The notes under the pieces are model-generated. The model searched no databases and was not told the DNA's origin. It saw only the letters and a program-made list of their open reading frames with translations. Positions 8,346 through 14,276 of a DNA stretch of 14,539 nt are shown here, piece after piece (position 1 is the stretch's first letter; every line of letters starts with the position of its first letter). This DNA is from CAZEQK01 sp964514395 (GTDB lineage: Bacteria; Bacillota; Bacilli; Tepidibacillales; Tepidibacillaceae): contig CAZEQK010000056.1 in assembly GCA_964514395.1 (NCBI GenBank), positions 1 through 14,539 of the forward strand, written 5' to 3'. The translations under genes were made by a program, and so were the position numbers.

Positions 8346-8366
8346 TATTATAACATTGTTATAATA
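8346..8366. promoter_or_regulatory. 21-bp perfect palindrome over an extended -10 box
   Basis: Arms TATTATAACA (8346-8355) and TGTTATAATA (8357-8366) flank one central T. The right half is also a perfect extended -10 element for plus-strand transcription, TGTTATAAT at 8357-8365, with no clear -35. A ribosome site, GAGGTG (8373-8378), and an ATG at 8386 follow. This looks like a promoter with an overlapping operator; the regulator is unknown. It is longer than the 7-1-7 PerR/Fur boxes and does not match them. Confidence 0.5.
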
Positions 8367-8385
8367 TTATTCGAGGTGTTTAGAC

Positions 8386-8491
8386 ATGTATCATTTAATC
8401 GATAACCCCATCACTAAAGGTAGGAAGTTTTAAATTCAACAAAAATATTGGAGATAATCAGTGTGGAGCGGCGGTTCAACAGTATTTGTGA
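8386..8491 (+). pseudogene. tiny peptide ORF, apparently frameshifted
   Basis: ATG at 8386, seven bases after a good GAGGTG ribosome site and behind an extended -10 box, opens a 15-codon frame (MYHLIDNPITKGRKF) that stops at 8431-8433. The +1 frame then continues as SFKFNKNIGDNQCGAAVQQYL and stops at 8489-8491. Removing one base near 8419-8425 would join them into a peptide of about 34 residues with a single cysteine. I do not recognise it: it could be a decayed small gene, a peptide signal, or only a 15-residue ORF. The existence of a translation start is better supported than the joined product. Confidence 0.3.
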
Positions 8492-8505
8492 AATCGGTTT
8501 ACTAG

Positions 8506-8929
8506 TTAGTTTAATTCCCAACCATGCTTTGAATGAACTTTCGTAATTACACCCTCATCAGAAAAAAACTCAATTACATTACCGTTATCTATATATCTCG
8601 TTGTTGGCAACCTAATTTCTATGAAATCATACTCTAGATGATCGTGCATAAAACTAAAATTCCAAGCCAGTTCGAGCGCTCCTTTATTAATTTCTTCATC
8701 TAGCCAAATTCTAGTTTTCTCTAACTTTACCTCGTTTGATAAATCCCATTGATTATGTTTAATCCAACTGAGTTGATCATAGCTTACAACTTTGGTTACA
8801 GTCAGCTCTTGTTTTTCTAATGAAATTTTCTCAAATAATCCTTGTATATAGGATATAGATCACTACGGAACCTATTATAATCAATAGAAAAAGAAATTTT
8901 ATATGTTTAATCATATTTCTTTCACCCAT
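8506..8929 (-). pseudogene. frameshifted membrane-anchored protein gene of unknown family
   Basis: ATG at 8929, with AAGGAGAG upstream, opens a frame beginning MGERNMIKHIKF and then a hydrophobic helix (about residues 12-28). It ends after 32 codons at a TGA. The adjacent frame then stays open for about 113 codons, beginning IQGLFEKISLEKQ and ending HSKHGWELN before TAA at 8506-8508. The total of 424 bases is one more than a multiple of three, so one extra base between about 8840 and 8862 explains the break. The repaired protein would have about 140 residues: one N-terminal transmembrane or signal-anchor helix and an outside domain rich in Trp and acidic residues. It has a good promoter and ribosome site, so it is either a recent pseudogene or a sequencing indel. 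I do not recognise the family. Confidence 0.7.
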
Positions 8930-9237
8930 TATATTCACTCTCTCCTTATAGAGCATTTTACCAAATGATTACTGTTTCTTCGATAAAAATAGTATAATTT
9001 CAAAATTTTCACTTCAATTTCTATCTGAAGTCTATATTCCAATCAATCATCAACTTCCCCTCTCTCTGTTATTTATGAATGAAAAACCCTCTATTCTCGA
9101 CTTCATCTCTCCATTATCTTATCTAAAAATTTGATTAGTAATAAAAAATATAGTATCCTTTTGTTTTTTTTTCCATTTTGATATAATTACACTTTATTTA
9201 GATATAAAATCAATAATAAGAACGAGAGGATCGAAAA
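8930..9237. other. gap between divergent genes; promoter region, no gene
   Basis: This stretch holds the leftward promoter of the broken gene and the leader of the MFS gene. It is AT-rich with long pyrimidine runs on the plus strand (for example a run of nine T at 9164-9172). Before the MFS gene, TTGATA (from 9178) and a TATAAA (from 9203) could be promoter boxes, but the 19-base spacing is poor. No supported ORF was found. Confidence 0.4.
8989..9017 (-). promoter_or_regulatory. SigA-type promoter for the 8506-8929 gene
   Basis: On the minus strand TTGAAG (9017-9012) and TACTAT (8994-8989) are 17 bases apart. Transcription would begin near 8982, about 50 bases before the ATG. An inverted repeat, ACTTCA (9011-9016) and TGAAGT (9026-9031), overlaps the -35 box and might be an operator. 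Confidence 0.55.
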
Positions 9238-10494
9238 ATGAGAATTGCAAATGGATTAAAAAGCTATGCTGGACTTCCTAAAAGTATTTATATTTTATTT
9301 TTCGCATCTATTATCAATAATACTGGTAATTTTGTAGCGCCATTCTTAACTATTTTTTTAACAAAGAAATTAGCATTTGCTGAAAATCAAACAGGGTTGC
9401 TTGTTATGGTGTCGGCGCTATCTGCCTTGACCGGAGCGTTAATTGGTGGAAAGCTTATCGATCACATGGGTAGAAAAAAAATTCTTGTTATTTTTCAAAC
9501 CTTAGTAGGAATCAGTTATCTACCTGCTGCTTTTCTAGGAACATCATTAATCATTCCCTTTCTACTGGTATTAGCTAGTTTTTTTGGAGGGATTGCAAAT
9601 CCTGTATATGGTACCATTGTTACTGATTTAACGAAAGGTGAGGAGCGAAATGTTGCTTTCTCCCTTACCTATTTAGCAATGAATATCGGTTTTGCAGTAG
9701 GACCATTAATTGCAGGCTTCTTGTATGAGAATCATATGGCATGGATTTTTATTGGTGATGCATTGACGACATTTATTTCGGTAGGATTAGTTTCTATCTA
9801 TGTAGCTGAAACCTTACCAGATAAACAGACTATTGATAGAAGCAAGTTAAGTGTAGATAGTGATGAAAGAGCAGAAACTGGAAGTCTATTAAATGCCCTT
9901 GGAAAAAGGCCTAATCTAGTATTCTTTTCATTGATTACGATGCTCTATTTCTTTATCTTTTCTCAATTCACATTTGGACTAGCCATCCAAGTCATCGATG
10001 TTTTTAAAGAAAATGGTTCTACCATATTTGGAACTTTGATGACGACTAATGCCTTAGTAGTCGTATTATTAACAACAATTATTACCAGTTTTACGAAACA
10101 ATTTAAATCTATCATCAATATGACCTTTGGTGGTTTATTTTATGCCATTGGCTTTGGAATGCTATTTTTTATCAATAGCCATTTCCTATTTATTATTTCC
10201 GCTGTCATATGGAGTATTGGTGAAATTTTGATTGCAACAAATACCAGTGTCTATATTGCTAATCACACACCAGTTACCCATCGAGGTAGATTTAATTCTG
10301 TATTTACCATAATCAGAAAGGTTGGTTTTGCTTCAGGTCCTGCGGTGATGGGGACTTATATCGCTCATTACAATATTAGGTTTTCTTGGATCATCATATT
10401 TATTCTATCGCTTGTAACCTCTTCATTTATGTATCTTTTGTTTTTGTCTGAAAAACAAAAAAACAGTGCTTCAGAGAATTTTATCGCAAATTAA
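9238..10494 (+). CDS. MFS transporter, DHA1-like (drug/proton antiporter type)
   Basis: A 418-residue polytopic protein with the hydrophobicity of a 12-helix major facilitator. The loop between helices 2 and 3 has motif A, GGKLIDHMGRKKIL (70-83). Helix 5 has the antiporter-like motif C region NIGFAVGPLIAGF (149-161). A hydrophilic central loop (about 191-225) separates the two halves, as expected. Members of this group usually export drugs or metabolites in exchange for protons; the substrate cannot be read from the sequence. The start ATG at 9238 has GAGAGGA about 9 bases upstream. It is the only intact plus-strand gene in the window and is monocistronic, ending at a strong terminator. The family call is firm; the direction of transport is inferred. 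Confidence 0.93.
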   Translation: MRIANGLKSYAGLPKSIYILFFASIINNTGNFVAPFLTIFLTKKLAFAENQTGLLVMVSALSALTGALIGGKLIDHMGRKKILVIFQTLVGISYLPAAFLGTSLIIPFLLVLASFFGGIANPVYGTIVTDLTKGEERNVAFSLTYLAMNIGFAVGPLIAGFLYENHMAWIFIGDALTTFISVGLVSIYVAETLPDKQTIDRSKLSVDSDERAETGSLLNALGKRPNLVFFSLITMLYFFIFSQFTFGLAIQVIDVFKENGSTIFGTLMTTNALVVVLLTTIITSFTKQFKSIINMTFGGLFYAIGFGMLFFINSHFLFIISAVIWSIGEILIATNTSVYIANHTPVTHRGRFNSVFTIIRKVGFASGPAVMGTYIAHYNIRFSWIIIFILSLVTSSFMYLLFLSEKQKNSASENFIAN

Positions 10495-10525
10495 AAAAAA
10501 ATCACTTTTACAGTGATTTTTTTTA
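10493..10525. terminator. bidirectional terminator between convergent genes
   Basis: ATCACT (10501-10506) and AGTGAT (10512-10517) flank a 5-nt loop, with eight A before and eight T after. It serves both the MFS gene and the convergent gene ending at 10538. Confidence 0.9.
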
Positions 10526-10537
10526 TTACAGCTTAGG

Positions 10538-11128
10538 TTATTTTTTTTCCTTAAATATTGTATCAATTGCTAACCCAGCAGCTAAAAGTAAAATACCCAT
10601 TATCTCATCATGGTTTCCTGTGTCATGGATGGAAATAATATAATTATCAGCTGAAGTAAATAGCTCTTTACCAATTCCTGCCCATTTTTTTGTTACCGTA
10701 CCAATCTCCTGGTCTTGGTTATTAAGAAATTTAAAATTCCAACCCTTCCAATCTCCTTTAATTTCAGCTACAACTTGATCATTTGTATCATGGACAAAAA
10801 ATCCGCCACCAATTGTAAGTAGTTTACTCTTGAAATAACCTATAAAGGTATGATTCTTATCATAAATCATAATTTTGGAGCGGAACAGATTAGCGGGTTT
10901 TTTAATATAAAACGCAATCTCATTTGTTTGGTTGTCATAAATATTCACATGGTTTGGAAGCATTTTTTTATTTGCTACAAGTCTCAATAATTTTACTATT
11001 ATACCTGGTTCCTCAATGGCTATGCCAATTTTAGTCCCTGTTTCAGGACTAATAATGTCATATGTACCGCTAAGCTTCATAAATTCTACATGTTCTTTAA
11101 TAAGGTATGTTTTATTGTCTAATAGCAT
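10538..11128 (-). CDS. Tubby C-terminal/LURP-one/scramblase-like protein
   Basis: A 196-residue protein resembling bacterial phospholipid-scramblase-related, Tubby-C-like proteins. It shows the repeated beta-strand pattern of that fold and typical blocks: YDIISPETGTKIG (23-35), LFRSKIMIYDKN (81-92), EIKGDWKGWNFKFLN (122-136) and KKWAGIGKELFTSADNY (147-163). A short hydrophobic helix, GILLLAAGLAIDTIF (178-192), near the C-terminus would be buried in the barrel or touch a membrane. Eukaryotic relatives bind phosphoinositides or move lipids; the bacterial role is not known. The start ATG has GGAGG 8 bases upstream. A good promoter with an overlapping palindrome lies 60-100 bases upstream, so the gene is probably transcribed alone and regulated. 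The fold is well supported, the function is not. Confidence 0.85.
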   Translation of the reverse strand: MLLDNKTYLIKEHVEFMKLSGTYDIISPETGTKIGIAIEEPGIIVKLLRLVANKKMLPNHVNIYDNQTNEIAFYIKKPANLFRSKIMIYDKNHTFIGYFKSKLLTIGGGFFVHDTNDQVVAEIKGDWKGWNFKFLNNQDQEIGTVTKKWAGIGKELFTSADNYIISIHDTGNHDEIMGILLLAAGLAIDTIFKEKK

Positions 11129-11182
11129 TTATACATCCTCCGTCTTTATGTTATTTTAAATAATTATGTTGATATGGCCTAG

Positions 11183-11197
11183 CTATGTAATACATAG
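11183..11197. promoter_or_regulatory. perfect 7-1-7 palindrome, putative operator
   Basis: CTATGTAATACATAG reads the same on both strands around the central base. It overlaps the -10 box and the likely transcription start of the promoter for the gene at 10538-11128, an ideal position for a repressor. The binding protein is unknown. Confidence 0.55.
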
Positions 11198-11222
11198 TAA
11201 ATTAATGTAATTTTTTTAGCAA
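11194..11222 (-). promoter_or_regulatory. SigA-type promoter for the Tubby-like gene
   Basis: On the minus strand TTGCTA (11222-11217) and TACTAT (11199-11194) are separated by exactly 17 bases. Transcription should start near 11187, about 60 bases before the ATG at 11128. Confidence 0.6.
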
Positions 11223-11310
11223 TAAATAAGAACAAAAACATGACTAGGTACCTACTTTATTTTCATATAAATAGCTCGATAGTACTATACGAATTTGCTT
11301 ATCTCATAAT

Positions 11311-11352
11311 AAGAGACCTCATTTATCATACAAAATACGGCGAGGCCCATTT
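11311..11352 (-). terminator. weak large-loop terminator candidate
   Basis: On the minus strand GGGCCTC and GAGGTCT can pair with two G-U pairs across a 21-nt loop, followed by CTTATTAT rather than a clean U-run. It lies just past the stop of the gene at 11366-11833 and is the only terminator-like structure there. Confidence 0.3.
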
Positions 11353-11365
11353 TTTAATTCAAAAC

Positions 11366-11833
11366 TTATTGGATGGAGTCATTAATCATTTTTATAAATA
11401 TTAATGCCAAAGCACCTCCAACCACTCCACCATAAAAGCCCGTGTCAAGCCACCACTCCTGTGTTTCTACTATTATTTCATTAATTACGAAGTATAAAGC
11501 TCCAACTATAGTAATGGTGATACTTATTAATACATACTTTTTTGCTATATTTTCAAGTTTTATGATTGTTTGACTATCCCCATCCTTTTCTCTTAATATT
11601 TTAAAAGCATGATAAGCAGATAAGAAAAGTCCAAATGCAACGATTGCAATTAATATAGATGATAAAATTCCTGAGCCAAGATAAATGTTACCCCATTTTT
11701 CAATTTTATTATAATAGTCATAATGATAAAATCCTGCAAAATCCGAAAAAACGATAAGTAATCCACCAATAATAGAGATAATTAATTGTCCAACCAACAA
11801 CCCCTGAATCTTCGAAATATCCATTTTACTCAT
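11366..11833 (-). CDS. small four-helix membrane protein of unknown function
   Basis: A 155-residue hydrophobic protein with four likely transmembrane helices: about 11-30, 50-74, 99-121 and 132-151. A charged loop (about 80-98, KILREKDGDSQ) lies between helices 2 and 3, and a Trp-rich stretch (ETQEWW) before helix 4. There is no signal peptide and no motif I recognise. Start: ATG at 11833, with AGGAGG 8 bases upstream; an in-frame GTG at 11842 is only two bases from that site. A strong terminator upstream separates it from the sulfur operon, and the next gene has its own promoter, so it is probably transcribed alone. No function can be assigned. Confidence 0.8.
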   Translation of the reverse strand: MSKMDISKIQGLLVGQLIISIIGGLLIVFSDFAGFYHYDYYNKIEKWGNIYLGSGILSSILIAIVAFGLFLSAYHAFKILREKDGDSQTIIKLENIAKKYVLISITITIVGALYFVINEIIVETQEWWLDTGFYGGVVGGALALIFIKMINDSIQ

Positions 11834-11905
11834 TAACCTCACCTCCTACTTTTATCTTACAAACATTTTATTATATAATTACAATTTTTTTGAGGAATTT
11901 TTAAA

Positions 11906-11973
11906 AAAAAGAACTAGAGAATTTTAAAATGTCCTTTACTAAGGGTACACTTTATTTTTCTCCAGTTCTTTTT
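11906..11973 (-). terminator. terminator at the end of the sulfur operon
   Basis: A 16-bp stem with one G-U pair: AAAAAGAACTGGAGAA (11973-11958) pairs with TTCTCTAGTTCTTTTT (11921-11906), with a U-run after it on the minus strand. The 36-nt loop can fold a second hairpin (TGTACCCTT with AAAGGACA). It lies about 30 bases after the DsrE2 gene. Confidence 0.85.
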
Positions 11974-12004
11974 GATAATATATAAACTACTAAGGGGTAT
12001 GTCA

Positions 12005-12478
12005 TTAAGTAAATATGATTTGTCCACCAGCAGAAATTTTATAAAAATCTCCTACAGTAAGAATATCATCTAACTCATCACAGAAGTCTTCTTTTTTAAG
12101 ACCAAACATATCAACAGTAGCTAAGCATGCATATAGTTTACCACCAGCATCACTAATCATCTCAATAAATTCATCGATAGGAGGAATATCAAGATCCTCC
12201 ATTTTCTTCTTCATCTGACTAGTTGCGAAAGCAGACATCCCTGGTAAAGCACCTAATAGTGTAGGTATTCCCATTGCCGGATTACCCACTGTAGCTACTT
12301 TTATATTACTCATTTTCTTTTTTGTGATTGCATCCATTCCAAAGAATGTAAAGAATACATTCACTTCAATACCTTCCATTCTCGCACCATTTGCCATAAT
12401 AAGACCTGGATAAACACCTTCTAATGAACCCTTAGAGATAACAATGGATATTTTTTTGATTTTTTCATTCTCTGACAT
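12005..12478 (-). CDS. DsrE2-type (DsrE/DsrF/DrsH-like) sulfur relay protein
   Basis: A 157-residue protein of the DsrE/DsrF/DrsH-like group, DsrE2 branch. Diagnostic blocks are SIVISKGSLEGVYPGLIMAN (11-30), VFFTFFGMDAI (41-51), GNPAMGIPTLLGALPGM (65-81) and KLYACLATVDMFGLKKEDF (114-132). Cys118 sits at the conserved position expected to carry persulfide sulfur; Cys133 is a second candidate. The hydrophobic 68-86 stretch may touch the membrane. DsrE2 proteins pass sulfur between carriers such as TusA and DsrC during sulfur oxidation or tRNA thiolation. Start: ATG at 12478, with GGAGG 7 bases upstream; an earlier GTG (12484) sits within 1-2 bases of that site. It is the last gene of the operon, 33 bases after the DsrC-like gene. 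The family is firm; the direction of sulfur flow is inferred. Confidence 0.93.
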   Translation of the reverse strand: MSENEKIKKISIVISKGSLEGVYPGLIMANGARMEGIEVNVFFTFFGMDAITKKKMSNIKVATVGNPAMGIPTLLGALPGMSAFATSQMKKKMEDLDIPPIDEFIEMISDAGGKLYACLATVDMFGLKKEDFCDELDDILTVGDFYKISAGGQIIFT

Positions 12479-12511
12479 AATCACACCTCCGAATCTAACT
12501 TTTGGAATAAA

Positions 12512-12829
12512 TTAAATACAGCTAACTGGCTTACTTAAACCTGCGATTTTTGCAGCTTTCATTAAAGGACCATCTGGAAATAAATCATATAAATCCTTAG
12601 TTGGTATGCCACCAACCTTTTTCACTCTTCTAATAGTAGGTAATTTACCATTTTCTTCGATATCCTTTTGTAAGAATTCGATAACCTTCCAATGCCCTTC
12701 AGTTAACTCTTCAATACCTACTTCTTTTGCTAATTCTGCTGCAATTTCTTTATTCCAATTTGTCTTATCCGTTAAATAACCCTCTTCAGTAACCTCTACG
12801 GTGTATCCAGCTAAAGTTTTCTCAGCCAT
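12512..12829 (-). CDS. TusE/DsrC family sulfur carrier protein
   Basis: A 105-residue protein of full family length. It has the N-terminal GYTVEVTEEGYL, TDKTNWNKEIAAELAKEVGI, LTEGHWKVIEFLQ, the RRVKKVGGIPTKDLYDLFP block and the C-terminal arm KIAGLSKPVSCI. The penultimate Cys104 matches CysA, the sulfur-carrying cysteine of DsrC/TusE. The second cysteine of true DsrC (CysB, 11 residues earlier) is Ala93 here, so the protein cannot form the DsrC trisulfide intermediate used by DsrAB. It fits a TusE-like single-cysteine carrier. AGAGGAGG lies 8 bases before the ATG. It sits 148 bases downstream of sqr and 33 bases before the DsrE2 gene. A sulfur carrier between SQR and DsrE2 is the simplest role. 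Confidence 0.93.
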   Translation of the reverse strand: MAEKTLAGYTVEVTEEGYLTDKTNWNKEIAAELAKEVGIEELTEGHWKVIEFLQKDIEENGKLPTIRRVKKVGGIPTKDLYDLFPDGPLMKAAKIAGLSKPVSCI

Positions 12830-12874
12830 AATTAAAACCTCCTCTTAATATATAAAATTGTTATAGTGAAACTT

Positions 12875-12896
12875 CTTTCAGATGAATATCTGAAAG
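12875..12896 (-). repeat. perfect hairpin in the sqr-dsrC spacer (third of three)
   Basis: CTTTCAGAT (12875-12883) and ATCTGAAAG (12888-12896) form a perfect 9-bp stem with a 4-nt loop. No U-run follows, so it is not a terminator. In the mRNA it lies about 45 bases before the dsrC start. Confidence 0.7.
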
Positions 12897-12916
12897 TTAG
12901 TTGACCTTAATCCAGG

Positions 12917-12961
12917 AGCTTAGTGTCGCTTAACTCCGAAGGCGATTAGCGACACTAGGCT
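12917..12961 (-). repeat. long GC-rich hairpin in the sqr-dsrC spacer (second of three)
   Basis: TAGTGTCGCT (12921-12930) pairs perfectly with AGCGACACTA (12948-12957); four outer pairs including one G-U extend it to 14 bp. The loop is 17 nt. No U-run follows. It is notably GC-rich for this genome and looks like an inserted repeat unit or an mRNA processing or stability element. Confidence 0.75.
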
Positions 12962-12984
12962 ATCGGGCTGAAATGCCCTATAGC
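12959..12984 (-). repeat. hairpin spanning the sqr stop codon (first of three)
   Basis: GCTAT and GGGC on one side pair with GCCC and ATAGC on the other, with a single mismatch and a 6-nt loop. The sqr stop codon TAG (12978-12980) lies inside the stem. Three bases overlap the next hairpin, so the two may compete. Confidence 0.65.
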
Positions 12985-14207
12985 TTTTTCCCGCTTTTTT
13001 TCATATGCGGTGGAACCGTTGGAATAGGAATTCCTTTTAACAACATGTTCCAATAGATAAATTTAAATGCCATCTTGCCTAAGTGGTTCATCCTTGTTTC
13101 CTTTAATAAGGAGAAAGGTCCAATACCCGCTAATGGAAATGTACCTTCTACAGGCTCTACATCATAATTGAAATCAATGAGGAATGCTTTTTTATAGCCT
13201 GATTCGATATAGCAATTAGCGTGTCCATCGAATTTTGCTTCTAATGGTTTATTATGAATATAGCTCATAATATTTTCAGTCAAAATTTCAGCTTCAAAAT
13301 GTGCAACAGATCCTGCCTTTGAAGCTGGTAAATCGGTTGCATCACCAATTACAAAAATATTTTCATGGGCTTTAGATTGTAAGGTATGCTTATCTGTTGG
13401 AACAAAATTCAATTCATCACCTAAGTCAGAACGTTCAATTAGTTCATCACCCATATTTGTAGGAATGGTAACTAAAAGATCATATTCTACTTCTTTACCA
13501 TCTAAGGAGACAATTTTGTTATTGTCTGCTTCCACATGACTAACGTTAAAGTTTGGTACGATATTAATCTGTTTCTCTTCAATTAGATTTCCTAGTACTT
13601 TTGAAGCCCTTGGCTTCGTAAATGCTCCATCTAGAGGTGTCGCATACGTAATTTCTACATTTTTGCGTAACCCTTTTTTTGTGAAAAACCAATCTGCTAA
13701 GAATAGGAATTCTAATGGTGCAACAGGGCATTTAATAGGCATTTCTGCCAAATGAAGGACTAATTTTCCACCCTCCCAATTCTTGAATTTATCTCTTAAA
13801 GCGGTTGATCCTTCAATCGTATAGAAATCAAAGATATTCTTTCTCCAGCCTCCATCCAATCCATCAATCTCATCAGGTGCTATTTTACAACCAGTAGCTA
13901 TGATTAAGATATCGTAATTGACAACCTGGTTATTCTCTAGTTTCACTTGATTATTTTCTCCATCGATTATTTCAATCTTAGATTGAACATACTCGACACC
14001 TTTAGGTATAAAATCTTTCTTCTCCTTCACTACATCTTTTTCTGAATAAACATCAAATGGAATAAATAGAAATCCTGGCTGGTAATAGTGTTTACGATAC
14101 TGGTCAATGATTGTAATGGTCCATTCACCTTTATCAAGCTTTTTAGTTAGATGATTAGCCATCATCGTACCAGCTGTACCAGCGCCTAAAATTACTAATT
14201 TTTTCAC
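12978..14207 (-). CDS. sqr: sulfide:quinone oxidoreductase (SQR), FAD flavoprotein
   Basis: A 409-residue two-dinucleotide-fold flavoprotein of the SQR family. It oxidises sulfide and passes electrons to the membrane quinone pool, leaving protein-bound or soluble persulfide. Visible are the FAD fingerprint GAGTAG (8-13), the YYQPGFLFIPF substrate-channel block (41-51), ATGCKIAPDEI (105-115), PIKCPVAPLE (157-166), and the second FAD site FVIGDATDLPASKAGSVAHFEA, in two parts around 285-306. Cys160 (KCPVAP) and Cys332 (NCYIESG) sit where the redox-active cysteine pair of SQR is expected; Cys107 is a third. The C-terminal region (about 375-400) is hydrophobic/amphipathic and should hold the protein on the inner membrane face. 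The GTG start at 14207 has AGGAGG 8 bases upstream. It is the first gene of the operon with the DsrC- and DsrE2-like genes. Confidence 0.93.
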   Translation of the reverse strand: MKKLVILGAGTAGTMMANHLTKKLDKGEWTITIIDQYRKHYYQPGFLFIPFDVYSEKDVVKEKKDFIPKGVEYVQSKIEIIDGENNQVKLENNQVVNYDILIIATGCKIAPDEIDGLDGGWRKNIFDFYTIEGSTALRDKFKNWEGGKLVLHLAEMPIKCPVAPLEFLFLADWFFTKKGLRKNVEITYATPLDGAFTKPRASKVLGNLIEEKQINIVPNFNVSHVEADNNKIVSLDGKEVEYDLLVTIPTNMGDELIERSDLGDELNFVPTDKHTLQSKAHENIFVIGDATDLPASKAGSVAHFEAEILTENIMSYIHNKPLEAKFDGHANCYIESGYKKAFLIDFNYDVEPVEGTFPLAGIGPFSLLKETRMNHLGKMAFKFIYWNMLLKGIPIPTVPPHMKKSGKKL

Positions 14208-14268
14208 GTCAAACCCCTCCTACAAATGACTTTATTATAATGAATGATAACTTATATAAAATTGCAAA

Positions 14269-14276
14269 CCTCCTTT
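14269..14276 (-). promoter_or_regulatory. orphan STAB-SD-like ribosome site in the sqr leader
   Basis: A perfect AAAGGAGG lies 61 bases before the sqr GTG and is not followed by a usable start codon (a TTG is only one base away). A second AGGAGG serves sqr itself. Such unlinked sites are known to protect the 5' end of cry3A mRNA in B. thuringiensis. Confidence 0.5.

Noticed and set aside
9073..9180. Minus-strand 9-codon frame MIDWNIDFR after an AGAGGGG site, near 9028-9060
   Set aside because: It is very short and lies upstream of the mapped promoter, so it would not be in that transcript. No further support.
11985..12003. GGGGTAT, as in CstR operators of persulfide-responsive operons
   Set aside because: There is no inverted partner and it lies downstream of the operon, beyond the DsrE2 stop codon, so it cannot be the operator.
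12917..12984. CRISPR array or transposon end
   Set aside because: The hairpins are three different sequences with no repeated units, no direct-repeat target duplication that I can see, and no transposase nearby.
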